Assembly (NCBI RefSeq): GCF_903915725.1
Contig: NZ_CAIWTY010000007.1
Coordinates: 26,193 to 90,192, forward strand
Direction: 5' to 3'
Length of the DNA: 64,000 bases
Source: an uncultured Rhodopila sp.
GTDB taxonomy: Bacteria; Pseudomonadota; Alphaproteobacteria; Acetobacterales; Acetobacteraceae
Positions 7,012-16,023 of this stretch are shown piece by piece. The notes beneath the pieces were generated by a model. It did not search any database, was not told the DNA's origin, and saw only the letters and a program-made list of their open reading frames with translations. Position 1 is the first letter of the stretch. Every line of letters begins with the position of its first letter. The position numbers and the translations under genes are program-made.

Positions 7012-9237
7012 TCACTCCCGCCGGGCTTCCCGGATATCCACCACATTCGCCGCCGCGTCGGCCTTCGTCACCCCCAGCACCTCCGCCACCTTGCGCGCCA
7101 ACTGCTCGCGCTTGAACGGCTTGCCCAGAAGCTGCACGCCATCATCCAGCCGCCCGTGGTGCACGATCGAATTTTCCGTATACCCCGACATGTACAGGAC
7201 CTTCACCTGCGGCCGGACGGCGGTGATGCGCTCCCCCAGTTCCCGACCGCGCACTTTCCCGGGCAGCACCACGTCGGTCAGCAGCAGCTCTACCTCCGCC
7301 GCATGGGCGCCGAACACGCGCAATGCCTCGTCGCCGTCCTGCGCCTCCAGCACGCGGTAGCCGAGGTTGCGCAGGATCGCGACCGCGATCTCCCGCACCG
7401 CGGCCTCGTCCTCGACCAGCAGGATGGTCGCCGAACCGCGCGGCAGCTCCGCCGGCGTGCCGCTGCGCTGCATGTTCGGAACCTGGCCGCCGATGGCGCG
7501 CGGCAGATAGATTTTCACCGATGTGCCCTGACCCGGCTCCGAGTAGACCTTCACATGGCCGCCCGACTGCTTGACGAACCCGAACACCATCGCCAGCCCC
7601 AGCCCGGTGCCGCGACCTTCGGTCTTCGTTGTGAAGAACGGCTCGAACACCCGGGCAGCGACTTCCGGCGTCATGCCGTGGCCGGTATCGGACACCGCCA
7701 CCATCACGTAGTCGCCCGCGGCGACATCTGCGTGGTAGCGGGCGTAGTCCTCATCCAGCACCTTGTTGGCCAGCTCGATCGTCAGCCGCCCGCCACCCGG
7801 CATCGCATCGCGCGCATTCAGCGCCAAATTCAGCACCGCGCTCTCCAATTGCGCCGGATCGGCCATCGCCGGCCACAGCCCGGCCGAATCGACGAAGCGC
7901 ACCTCGATCGTCTCGCCCAGCGTGCGCCGCAGCAGCGGCACCAGTTCCGGTAGCGAGGAGGACAGGTCTATCGGCGCCGGCGCGAGCGGCTGCTTGCGCG
8001 CGAAGGCCAGCAACTGGCTGGTCAGCGTGCCGCCGCGCTGTGCCGCCCACAGCGAGCGGTCAATCTGCGCCACGATCGGGTCCTGCGGCTGCAACCTGGC
8101 CCGGGCGAGTTCCAGGTTGCCCATGATGACCGTCAGCAGATTGTTGAAGTCGTGCGCGATGCCGCCGGTGAGCTGCCCGATGGCCTGCATCTTCTGCGAT
8201 TCCCGCAGCACCGCCTCGGACTGCGCCCGCTTGGTCATGTCGCTGATGGTCAGCACGAAGCCGTCATCCGGCGTCGGCGTGCGGCGGATTTCCAGCAGCC
8301 TGCCATCCGCATGGACCCGTTCATAGACGATCGGCTCGTTGGTCTTCTGCTGGCCGTGACGGAGCTGGTCCTCGGTTTCGAGGAAGTCCCCACGATCGCC
8401 GCCGCCGGTGAATTCCACGAAGGCGGCGTACGGCGTCTCCACCCGCACCAGCGCCGGCGGCAGGCCGAGCAGGATCTGGAAGCACTCGTTCCAATGTCGC
8501 AGCCTGAATGCCGGACCGAACACCGCCACGCCCTGGCTGAGGCTGTCGAGCGAGGTGCGCAGCCGCCCGGCCAGTGCGCGCTGGTTCGCCTCCGCGTCGT
8601 TGGACCGCGCCCATGCCTGATTGAGCAGGCGCGCCGCCCAGATCAGGGCCAGGATGGCGCACGCGGCACCGCCGAACGCCAGTTGGCGGACCCGGTCGCT
8701 GCGGTTCTCGGCCGCATCCTGCCGCCGCGCCAGCAGCGACTGCTCCTCCGCCGTCATGGTGGCAAGGGTGCTCTCAATCTGCTGCATCGTCGCACGGCCG
8801 GCATTGGATCCCAGCAGCCCGGTGGCGGCCTCCAGCCCTGAATCCCGGCGGAGCTGGATGGTTTGAGCGAGTTGCTGCAGCCGGCGCTGTACGACAGGTG
8901 CCAACCCCAGCAGCCGATCCTGCTGCGCCGGATTGTCGGCGGTGAGGCGCTGCAGCTCGCCCTGAAGGACGGAGATGCCACCGAGAGCCGCCTCGTATGG
9001 CGCCAGGTAGGCGTCGTCCCCGGTCAGCAGGAAGCCACGCTCGCCGGTTTCGGCGTCGCGCACGGTCATGCCGAGTTCACGCAGGTTCGAGAGCACCTGA
9101 TAGGTGTGCTCGGTCCATTGCCGGGCGTCGCGGGCGGCGCTGAAACCGTCCCAGGTCAAAGCGCCCATGAGCACCAGGAACCCGATCAGGACCCCGAAGA
9201 CCAGAAGATTGGCGCGGGCGACAAGCTGCTTGGACAT
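7012..9237 (-). CDS. Membrane CHASE3 hybrid sensor histidine kinase with C-terminal receiver
   Basis: A 741-residue sensor. Transmembrane helix 1 is at about residues 8-30. A CHASE3 periplasmic domain (about 35-180, with ERGFLLTGDDAYLAPYE) and transmembrane helix 2 (about 184-205) follow. Then come a PAS-like domain, HisKA with the phospho-acceptor in GGIAHDFNNLLT (His about 362), and HATPase_c with NARDAMPGGG, DTGHGM and GTGLGLAMVFG. A receiver domain starts near residue 603 with ILLVEDEA, LLTDVVLP (Asp about 655) and GKPFKREQL. The start MSKQLVARANLL puts the first helix at the N-terminus; the frame is open 33 codons further. No cognate regulator is adjacent. Ligand unknown. Confidence 0.9.
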   Translation of the reverse strand: MSKQLVARANLLVFGVLIGFLVLMGALTWDGFSAARDARQWTEHTYQVLSNLRELGMTVRDAETGERGFLLTGDDAYLAPYEAALGGISVLQGELQRLTADNPAQQDRLLGLAPVVQRRLQQLAQTIQLRRDSGLEAATGLLGSNAGRATMQQIESTLATMTAEEQSLLARRQDAAENRSDRVRQLAFGGAACAILALIWAARLLNQAWARSNDAEANQRALAGRLRTSLDSLSQGVAVFGPAFRLRHWNECFQILLGLPPALVRVETPYAAFVEFTGGGDRGDFLETEDQLRHGQQKTNEPIVYERVHADGRLLEIRRTPTPDDGFVLTISDMTKRAQSEAVLRESQKMQAIGQLTGGIAHDFNNLLTVIMGNLELARARLQPQDPIVAQIDRSLWAAQRGGTLTSQLLAFARKQPLAPAPIDLSSSLPELVPLLRRTLGETIEVRFVDSAGLWPAMADPAQLESAVLNLALNARDAMPGGGRLTIELANKVLDEDYARYHADVAAGDYVMVAVSDTGHGMTPEVAARVFEPFFTTKTEGRGTGLGLAMVFGFVKQSGGHVKVYSEPGQGTSVKIYLPRAIGGQVPNMQRSGTPAELPRGSATILLVEDEAAVREIAVAILRNLGYRVLEAQDGDEALRVFGAHAAEVELLLTDVVLPGKVRGRELGERITAVRPQVKVLYMSGYTENSIVHHGRLDDGVQLLGKPFKREQLARKVAEVLGVTKADAAANVVDIREARRE

Positions 9238-9430
9238 GGTGACGGATCCGGACTGAACTGCGCGATCTGCGGCCGCACCACGGAGCGGTTCCGGATGGAC
9301 GGCCTGTATCTTTGGGCTGAACCGGGATGTGTCCATTCAACACCTTCGGCGCGCCGAACCGGTATCGTTGCTTTACGAACGCCCGGGCCATGCGTTGAGT
9401 TGCCCGGCGATCCGCGCTAGAAGGCGCCGC

Positions 9431-10174
9431 ATGGCCCGTCTTAGTGTCAATCTCAACAAAATCGCCCTACTGCGGAATACCCGCCACACCGGCGTGCCCG
9501 ATATGCGGCGCTTCGCGACCCTCGCGCTGAAGGCCGGCGCGCTCGGGCTGACCGTGCATCCCCGGCCGGATGAGCGTCACATTCGCGGCAGCGACGTCCC
9601 TATGCTGGCCGAGCTGATGCGGCCGGTGCGTCCGGGGATCGAATTCAATATCGAGGGCTATCCCGACGCGCGCCTGATGGCGATCGTGCGCACAGTTCGG
9701 CCGGAGCAGGTGACGCTGGTGCCGGACGCGCCGGGAGCGTTCACCTCCGACGAGGGCTGGAAGCTCGACCCGGCGCAGGCGGCGATCGCGGGTCAGGCGA
9801 TTGCCCAGATCAAGGCGCTGGGCGGCCGGGCGATCCTGTTTATCGACGCCGAACCGGAGGTGATCGATCGCGTGCGCGATGCCGGCGCCGACGGGGTTGA
9901 GATCTACACCGGGCCGTATGCCCACGCGTTCCGCGACGGCTCGCACCAGCGGATACTGGACTTGATCGCCGCGACCGCCGAGCGAGCGCGTGAGGCCGGG
10001 CTGGTGGTGAATGCCGGGCACGACCTGAACCTGCACAACATCCCGCCCTTGGTCGCCGCCGTGCCGTTCCTGGCGGAGGCATCGATCGGTCACGAACTGA
10101 CCGCCGACGCGCTGGAGAATGGCTGGAGCGCAACAATTGCCGCTTACGTCGAGGCGCTGCGCCCGCCGCACTGA
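9431..10174 (+). CDS. pdxJ: Pyridoxine 5'-phosphate synthase
   Basis: PdxJ condenses 1-deoxy-D-xylulose 5-phosphate with 3-amino-2-oxopropyl phosphate to give pyridoxine 5'-phosphate (vitamin B6 pathway, cytoplasm). The 247-residue protein has LSVNLNKIALLRNTR, LGLTVHPRPDERHI, FNIEGYPD, VTLVPDAPGAFTSDEGW, GVEIYTGPYA and VNAGHDLNLHN in the family order; these carry the active-site His, Arg and Glu residues. GAAGGCGCC precedes the chosen ATG. The gene is divergent from the kinase across about 190 bases. Confidence 0.95.
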   Translation: MARLSVNLNKIALLRNTRHTGVPDMRRFATLALKAGALGLTVHPRPDERHIRGSDVPMLAELMRPVRPGIEFNIEGYPDARLMAIVRTVRPEQVTLVPDAPGAFTSDEGWKLDPAQAAIAGQAIAQIKALGGRAILFIDAEPEVIDRVRDAGADGVEIYTGPYAHAFRDGSHQRILDLIAATAERAREAGLVVNAGHDLNLHNIPPLVAAVPFLAEASIGHELTADALENGWSATIAAYVEALRPPH

Positions 10175-10342
10175 CCTGCCGGCAACCTGTTCCGCAGGCC
10201 GTTCACTTACGTCATAGCAACGTGATTTGCTTTGCGGCGTCCCCGTTCGCCATTGTGCGCGCAACGCGGAAACCGAGATTTTCGCCTTATCGATCCGGGG
10301 AAGACCGGGCTTTATCATCTCCGTTTGCGAGGTTGGTCATCC

Positions 10343-11809
10343 GTGTACCGGCAGATCATCGGATATATACCATCCGTTATCATTCCGGCTTTGATCTCCA
10401 TGGTGATGATCTATGTCTATACGCGCCTGCTGACGCCGGCTGCGTTCGGCAGCTATACTTATGTATTCTCCGCGGTCCTGGTGTTGGAAAGCTCGTTGTT
10501 CTATGCCGTTCCGACCGCGGTGTTGCGGTTCTATCCGCGCGCCGAGATCAAGCGGCGGCGGGCGGGCCTGCTAAAGGAGGCGTATGGCCTGTTCTACGCC
10601 TTGTCCGCCGCAGTCGTCCTGGTTAGCGTCTGCACCGGCCTAGTGGTGGACCTGCCGGAGGAGTACCGTCTTGCGGCATGGCTGGCGTTGCCGCTGCTGC
10701 TGCTCAGGGCGGCGGTGCAACTGAATCAGTCGGTGAACCGCTCGGCCAACCGTATGCAGCGTCACAACGCCATCAACTGCGTCCACGCGGTGCTGGGCTT
10801 TGGCCTGGGGCTGGCGGGATTGTATCTGCTGGGCCGCGGGCCCCAGTCCATCATCCTGGGTCTGCTGCTGGCGGCGACGGTCTGCGCCTGCATCGATCTG
10901 CCGCTGCTGGCATCGCCGTTCCGTCCGGCCGCGGGATCCTTTGACCGCCGCGAACTTGTGAAGCTTGTCGATTATGCGTGGCCCCTGGTCGCGGCGGCCG
11001 CGACCGAGGTGATCATGCAGAACAGCGACCGGTTTATGCTGGGTTCGCTCGGCGGTACCGAGATGCTGGGTATTTTCGCTGTTGCCTACAGCCTGGTGGA
11101 GCGGCCGACATCACTGATCTGCCTGTCGATCACCACAGCGACATTCTCCCTGGTCCTCCAGGTGATGGAGCAGCAGGGCAGGGAGGCTGCGCGGATCCAG
11201 TTCGGTCGCAACGGTATCGCATTGTTGGCGGTGGCGCTGCCCGCCTGCACCGGTCTGGCGCTGACCGCCGACTATGTCGCCGCCTCCCTGGTCGGACCGG
11301 CGTTCCGGCCGGGTGTGGCGGCGCTGATCCCGATCATGAGCCTCGCCGCGCTGTTGCGCGGAGTGCGCGCGCATTTCGTCGATCACGCTTTCCATCTGTC
11401 CGGCCGGCCGCTGACGATGCTCTGGAGCTACGGGCCGGCGACGGTGCTGAACATCGGGCTGAACCTTTGGGCGATTCCGCGTTACGGCATGTTCGGCGCG
11501 GCCTGGACCGCGGTGGCGTCCCAGTCGGCGACGGTGATTGGCGGCTGGATACTGGGATCGCGACAGTTCCCGGTATGGCTTCCGCCGGGGCAGGTCACGC
11601 GGTGTGTCCTGGCGATCGTGCCGATGGCGGCTGCGTTGCTGCTTATCCGGTTTCCGCTGGATTGGTTCGGGCTGTTCGCCGCGGTCGTCATGGGAGCGGC
11701 GGTCTATATCGCCAGCGCCATAGCCCTGGATGCGGGCGAAATCCGGTCGCTTGGCCTTGTGGTGGTACGCAAACGCATGCGGGGCAGGATCTCGGTGCTG
11801 GCGAGTTAG
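10343..11809 (+). CDS. Polysaccharide flippase-like membrane protein (MOP/Wzx-type)
   Basis: A roughly 488-residue polytopic membrane protein of the MOP exporter superfamily, with about 12-14 hydrophobic helices. The N-terminus YRQIIGYIPSVIIPALISMV and the TRLLTPAAFGSYTYVFS loop are typical of Wzx/RfbX flippases, which move lipid-linked sugar units across the inner membrane. I chose GTG at 10343, preceded by GAGGTTGG, because the 37 upstream codons are polar and not family-like. It opens the polysaccharide region and lies next to no polymerase. A second flippase occurs at 21.1 kb. Confidence 0.85.
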   Translation: MYRQIIGYIPSVIIPALISMVMIYVYTRLLTPAAFGSYTYVFSAVLVLESSLFYAVPTAVLRFYPRAEIKRRRAGLLKEAYGLFYALSAAVVLVSVCTGLVVDLPEEYRLAAWLALPLLLLRAAVQLNQSVNRSANRMQRHNAINCVHAVLGFGLGLAGLYLLGRGPQSIILGLLLAATVCACIDLPLLASPFRPAAGSFDRRELVKLVDYAWPLVAAAATEVIMQNSDRFMLGSLGGTEMLGIFAVAYSLVERPTSLICLSITTATFSLVLQVMEQQGREAARIQFGRNGIALLAVALPACTGLALTADYVAASLVGPAFRPGVAALIPIMSLAALLRGVRAHFVDHAFHLSGRPLTMLWSYGPATVLNIGLNLWAIPRYGMFGAAWTAVASQSATVIGGWILGSRQFPVWLPPGQVTRCVLAIVPMAAALLLIRFPLDWFGLFAAVVMGAAVYIASAIALDAGEIRSLGLVVVRKRMRGRISVLAS

Positions 11810-11944
11810 GCCGATCGGCCCGCGTTGCGCTGACCCCGGGGGCGGAGCCGTCGAGGCAGACCGGTCCTGATTTGCCCCCCTGCATTCGCAGGCGGCGGGT
11901 GAAACCGCCAGCCTGCAACTGCTCAGTCTATTGGCGCTGTGGTC

Positions 11945-12094
11945 CTACAGGCCGGGCTTCGGTCCCTCGGGAGGCTCAACCTTCGATTGGCTCTTTCCGT
12001 ACTGTGGCAGTTTCGGGTAGCTGCCGTCGAACGGCCAATAGCCAAAGCGCCAAAGCAACGCGACGACAACGACGATGATGATGAGAGTGGTCAT
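11945..12094 (-). CDS. Small membrane protein, 49 residues
   Basis: A short open frame encodes an N-terminal hydrophobic helix (MTTLIIIVVVVALLWRFGYW) and a polar Pro/Lys/Ser tail ending EGPKPGL. AAGGAAG lies eight bases before the ATG, a strong ribosome site, which is the main support for it being real. One predicted inner-membrane segment with a short soluble tail; function unknown. Confidence 0.6.
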   Translation of the reverse strand: MTTLIIIVVVVALLWRFGYWPFDGSYPKLPQYGKSQSKVEPPEGPKPGL

Positions 12095-12495
12095 TTTGGG
12101 CTTCCTTTATAGTTCAGCCTGCAACGGTTGCGTGCAGCGCCGAAACGTCCTGATCGAGTTGCAGCGGAGCTGTAGCTTCGATCGAAAAGAGTGACGGACA
12201 GCCTCGGTGCCGCTCTACTGCTATCCATTCACGCGCAGCCGCTCTCGTGGCCCGGGTTGACTTAAACACTTTCGAGAACGCGGTTGGCGGTTGGTGCTCT
12301 CTCCATGTGGGCCGCCGCATTATATCGCGTCTGTGGGGGAAGGATAGCGGGGGACGCTGATTCAGCCGGCCGGGCCAAAAGATTCGCTTACGGTCGCATT
12401 AAGCGCGAGAAAACCCGGATGGATCGCTCAAATGATCCGTATAGTTTTTTTCTCGTCACGGATAGCCGCGCAAAGCCATTCTTTCGACGGCCCGC
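12095..12495. other. Intergenic region, no supported gene
   Basis: A 68-codon minus-strand frame (12114-12320) is the only open frame of note. It has no recognisable family, no clear ribosome site and ordinary composition, so I do not call it. Just upstream of the small membrane gene this stretch must hold its promoter; I see no clear consensus. Confidence 0.5.
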
Positions 12496-13116
12496 TCAGT
12501 ATCCCGGCGCCTCGTTGACGCAGACCACCCGCCAAGCCTGCGGCGTCTTCTCCAGCCGGCTGAGCGACAAATTTTGCACGGCCATGTGCAGCGCGTTGTC
12601 GGGGCCGATCTGTAGAGCGTGGGCGATCGCGCCGCGGATCGCGCCGCCGTGACTGATGATCACAACGTCCCGGCCGGCATGTGTCTGCGCCAATCGCTCC
12701 ATTGTGACGCCGACACGGACAATCACCTCGGCCATGCTTTCCCCGCCCGGCGGTTTTTCGTGCCCGCCCAGCGGCCAGAACGCGTGCGCCGGCAGCACCA
12801 GCCGCGCCGGCAGGTCGGCGTGGGGCAGACCCTGCCATTCACCCAGCGATTGCTCCGTCAGCCCCGGCTCCTCGGTTAATTCCGCCGCCGGATAGCCGTG
12901 CGCGAAGATCGTCTCGGCGGTGCGGCGGGTACGCGACAACGGAGTCACCAGCCAATCGGCCGGACGCGGCAGCCGTGCCGCCAGCGAGCGATACATCGGC
13001 GCCTGTTCCAGTAGCGTCGTCTCGCACAGCGGCACGTCCATCACGCCGTACAAAACCGCGCGCGCATTCTCCGACACCAGGGCGTGGCGAATCAGCCAAA
13101 ACCGGGTTGGCATCAT
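12496..13116 (-). CDS. Histidine phosphatase family protein (phosphoglycerate-mutase fold)
   Basis: A 206-residue member of the histidine phosphatase superfamily. The N-terminal catalytic motif reads FWLIRHALVSEN, the usual RHGE/RHA box, with a second arginine region in TPLSRTRRTAETIF and the second catalytic His in VVIISHGGAIRG. The partner residues EQSLGEWQG are also typical (alpha-ribazole-phosphatase/CobC-like branch), but the substrate is not determined. The start overlaps the stop of the ABC permease gene as ATGA, so it is the last gene of that operon. Confidence 0.85.
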   Translation of the reverse strand: MMPTRFWLIRHALVSENARAVLYGVMDVPLCETTLLEQAPMYRSLAARLPRPADWLVTPLSRTRRTAETIFAHGYPAAELTEEPGLTEQSLGEWQGLPHADLPARLVLPAHAFWPLGGHEKPPGGESMAEVIVRVGVTMERLAQTHAGRDVVIISHGGAIRGAIAHALQIGPDNALHMAVQNLSLSRLEKTPQAWRVVCVNEAPGY

Positions 13117-13919
13117 TCGCCGATGCTCAGCAATGCGCCGCGCACCCTGGCCTGGTGGAACTGCCGGGCGAACAGCAGCAGGGCGGCGGATAGCCAGACG
13201 CAGTTCAGCGCGAACGCGGCGGCGAGGTGATCCCAGCGGATGTCGTTCTGCAAGACGATCGCGCGCATGCCCTCGAACACATGCGTCGTGGGCAGCATCA
13301 GGGAGATGGGCTGGAGCCAGGCCGGCAGCACGGTGACCGGGTAGAACACGGCGGAGAGCGGTGCGATGCCGAACATGACGCCCCAGGCCAGCGCCTCCGC
13401 CCCCATGCCGTGCCGCAGGATCAGGGAGATCACCGCCAGCGCCACCATCCAGCCGAAGATCATCAGGTTGATGAAGAACAGCACAAGCACCGGGCCGAAG
13501 GTGAACAGGTTGAAGGCGTAGAACGCCCAGGCCAGCAGGATGGCTGGTATCACGCCCACCAGCATGCGGATGATCGACATGGCGACCAGCGCGGCGAGCA
13601 TCTCGGACGGCCGCAGCGGGGAGACGAAGACGTGGCCGAGGTTGCGCGACCACATCTCCTCCATGAAGGAGATCGACATGCCCATCTGGCTGCGCAGGGT
13701 GACTTCCCAGAGCAGCACGCCGCCGAGCAGGGTGGCGCCGGCCATGATGGCGGGGTTGTAGCCGGTGCGCATGGCGAGGAAGCGCGCGGTGAAGCCCCAG
13801 ATGCACATTTGCAGGATCGGCCAGTAGGCGAGTTCGAGCAGGCGCGGCCAGGAGCGGCGGTACAGCGCGAGGTGCCGGTACATCAGGCCCCAGATGCGGC
13901 GGAGTGCGGCGGAATTCAT
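13113..13919 (-). CDS. ABC-2 type transporter permease
   Basis: A 268-residue permease with six hydrophobic segments (for example YWPILQMCIWGFTARFL, VGVIPAILLAWAFYAFNLF and FGWMVALAVISLIL). The signature near the C-terminal half, SAVFYPVTVLPAWLQPISLMLPTTHVFEG, is that of NodJ/YadH-like ABC-2 exporters. Its likely ATPase is encoded on the same strand at 15184-15924, but 1.26 kb with an oppositely oriented gene lies in between. Downstream the histidine phosphatase is translationally coupled. Cargo unknown; the position in a polysaccharide region suggests a glycolipid or similar, by inference only. Confidence 0.88.
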   Translation of the reverse strand: MNSAALRRIWGLMYRHLALYRRSWPRLLELAYWPILQMCIWGFTARFLAMRTGYNPAIMAGATLLGGVLLWEVTLRSQMGMSISFMEEMWSRNLGHVFVSPLRPSEMLAALVAMSIIRMLVGVIPAILLAWAFYAFNLFTFGPVLVLFFINLMIFGWMVALAVISLILRHGMGAEALAWGVMFGIAPLSAVFYPVTVLPAWLQPISLMLPTTHVFEGMRAIVLQNDIRWDHLAAAFALNCVWLSAALLLFARQFHQARVRGALLSIGE

Positions 13920-14533
13920 GCGGGGAGGGATGGCATGCGGTGGCAGGGGATGTCCAGGGAGGCGTTGGCCAAACCGTCCACGCTTTAGATGGACACTAAC
14001 GGCGGAGCGGGGCAGGCTTTGGAAAGTCTCGCCTGGTCAACGGCGATCTGCTGTCGCCACCCGGCCGGTCAGCCGGAGCGGATGGACCGCGGACCATCAC
14101 GACAGCAAATAGGTCCGAATTGGCACCTATGTATAATCTGCCATGTTTGAGTTAGGTTTCTTTGGAAGCGCGCGTTTGCGGTCTCGACCAAAGTCCCGGT
14201 GGGGTACCTTGCCAGCGCAGCGATGGTAGCCTCCTGACCGGGAAGAAGACGGATTTCCATGGTGAAAGCCTAGCGCAACGATGAAAAAAACCAACTATAC
14301 AATGATTCCAGCCGGAGACTGACGGCAATCGGCAGACGTCGCGACCGGTCTCGGCCACCGCTGACGGCAACGCTGCCGATATGCCACGGTCGCCGTTGAC
14401 CTGAATCATTGACCCGCCGGCCAACAACCGCTGTACCACGCTGCATCTTGCCACCGGAGAGCCGAACGGCCCCGGCGGCATCGGTGGTCCGGATTATCAT
14501 TCCGACACCGCCATAACTGCGGGAGTTCGAGCC
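13920..14533. other. Intergenic stretch with a possible antitoxin fragment
   Basis: About 610 bases without a supported full-length gene. The only protein-like signal is on the minus strand around 14170-14260 (see the separate entry). The rest shows no family and has uneven base composition. This stretch, with the lipocalin-like gene, separates the two halves of an ABC transporter operon. Confidence 0.5.
14069..14260 (-). pseudogene. Possible fragment of a ribbon-helix-helix antitoxin
   Basis: The frame begins MEIRLLPGQEATIAALAR, close to the common N-terminus of ParD-like antitoxins (pattern MEIRLxPxQEAxxAALA). It then diverges into unrelated sequence and stops after 63 codons, with no toxin gene next to it. 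This suggests a truncated TA gene. The match is short and by eye, so chance similarity is possible. Confidence 0.35.
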
Positions 14534-15022
14534 GTGATCAAGCTGAAACCGTTCATCGGTTTGGCCGTGTTGTGTCTTGTCGCAAGACCAGTCCTCGCCA
14601 ATGACCAGGCCAGACTTGCCGGTGCCTGGACCTTGCTTTCCTACGAAGTGGAGCAGCAATCGACCGGCGCGCGTGAGCCGGTCCTCGGACAGCATCCAAC
14701 CGGCAGCATCATCTTCACGCCGGAAGGGCGCATGATGGTGGTCCTGACGGCCGAGGGGCGGAAGCCGCCGACCAGCGACGAGGACCGCGCCGAGTTGCTG
14801 AAAACGATGGTCGCGTACACCGGCCTGTATCGTCTCGAAGGCCAGAAATGGGTCACGACTGTCGATGTTTCCGCAAATCCGGCCTGGGTCGGCGGCGAAC
14901 AGACGCGCTTTTTCAAATTCACTGGCGATCGGTTGCAGGAATCGACCGGCTGGATGGCGTGGGCCGGCCATCCGGACAAGGGCGCGGTGCGATTTATTTT
15001 GAACTGGGAATGCGCTCAGTAG
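14534..15022 (+). CDS. Secreted lipocalin-like domain protein
   Basis: A 162-residue protein with a cleavable signal peptide (IKLKPFIGLAVLCLVARPVLAND). The mature part reads LAGAWTLLSYEVE, TGSIIFTPEGRMMVVLTAEGRKPP and YTGLYRLEGQKWVTTVDVS, the pattern of the bacterial lipocalin-like family often found as single genes of unknown ligand. The start is GTG. It is transcribed against both flanking ABC transporter genes, so it looks inserted into that operon. No ligand can be inferred. Confidence 0.78.
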   Translation: MIKLKPFIGLAVLCLVARPVLANDQARLAGAWTLLSYEVEQQSTGAREPVLGQHPTGSIIFTPEGRMMVVLTAEGRKPPTSDEDRAELLKTMVAYTGLYRLEGQKWVTTVDVSANPAWVGGEQTRFFKFTGDRLQESTGWMAWAGHPDKGAVRFILNWECAQ

Positions 15023-15081
15023 GTCCGCTGCCGGGCTTGGCCTGCCGCATTCTGCCGGAAACCGGTCGAGGCAAGGTCTTG

Positions 15082-15108
15082 GATGGCCGGACCAAGTCCG
15101 GCCATGAC
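15082..15108. repeat. Single arm of the dispersed palindromic element
   Basis: A 27-base sequence resembling the arms at 1821-1896; it folds as GGCCGGAC-CAA-GTCCGGCC flanked by AT and TGAC. It lies between the lipocalin-like gene and the convergent ABC ATPase gene and could also serve as a bidirectional terminator stem. Confidence 0.75.
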
Positions 15109-15183
15109 ACAGAGACCGGCGGCCCGCCCCGGACCTGTTAAGTCAGCGCATGAGCGGTCACACCGATCCATGACGGAAAACCG

Positions 15184-15924
15184 CTACACCGGCACCGACT
15201 GCCGCCGATCGCGCGCGATGTCGAGGAACACGGCCTCCAGGTCGTGCCGCCCGTAGCGTGCCAACAAATCCGCCGGGCTGCCGCGATCGACGATGCGGCC
15301 CTGCTTCAGCATCGCCACGTCGGTGCATAACCGCTCCACCTCCGCCATGTTGTGGCTCGCCAGCAGGATGGTGCAGCCGCTATCCGCCCGGTACTGCTCC
15401 AGCCAGGTGCGCACCATATCGCCGGTATCCGGGTCCAAACTCGCCGTCGGCTCGTCCAGCAACAGCACCTCCGGCTTGTTGATCAGCGCCTTGGCCAGCG
15501 CTACCCGGGTCTTTTGCCCTGCCGACAGCTCGCCCGCCGGACGGTGCAGGATCGCCCCGAGATCAAGCTCCCGCGCCAGCGTCGCGATCCGCGCGTCGAC
15601 TTTCCGGACGTTGTACAGATGCCCGTAGACCCGCAGGTTCTGCATCACCGACAGCCGGTGGGGCAGGGCGACATACGGTGACGAGAAGTTCATCCGCGCC
15701 AGCGCGGCATACCGGTCCGTTGCCATGTCGTGCCCCAGCACGGTGATGCGCCCGGATGTCGGAACGATCAGCGCCAGCAGCATCGCTATCGTCGTGGTCT
15801 TGCCCGCGCCGTTGCCGCCGAGCAGGCCGAACGTCGCGCCCGGCCGGACAGTGAAATCGATGTTGTCAACTGCCAACACAGCGTCATAGCGTTTGCTGAG
15901 ACTTTCGACCTGGATTGCGTTCAT
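15184..15924 (-). CDS. ABC transporter ATP-binding protein (ABC-2 exporter)
   Basis: A 246-residue ATPase with Walker A GGNGAGKTTT, Q-loop region, signature ELSAGQKTRVALAKAL, Walker B EVLLLDEPTASLD and the switch HNMAEVERL. LSAGQ in place of LSGGQ is a common variant. It fits the ABC-2 permease encoded further along the same strand. I chose MNAIQVESLSKRYD as the start; the 12 codons before it are not family-like. The operon is interrupted between this gene and the permease. Confidence 0.9.
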   Translation of the reverse strand: MNAIQVESLSKRYDAVLAVDNIDFTVRPGATFGLLGGNGAGKTTTIAMLLALIVPTSGRITVLGHDMATDRYAALARMNFSSPYVALPHRLSVMQNLRVYGHLYNVRKVDARIATLARELDLGAILHRPAGELSAGQKTRVALAKALINKPEVLLLDEPTASLDPDTGDMVRTWLEQYRADSGCTILLASHNMAEVERLCTDVAMLKQGRIVDRGSPADLLARYGRHDLEAVFLDIARDRRQSVPV

Positions 15925-16023
15925 GAGGTTTCGGATAGGATGCCCCCGGCAATCCGCCAAGGGGGCAGTTCACGAACACGCCGTGATTGGCCAAAACCGC
16001 GGGCGGGATTACACTGGCCGGTC

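Noticed and set aside
12114..12320. 68-codon minus-strand frame
   Set aside because: No family, no ribosome site, ordinary composition. Could be real, but nothing supports it.
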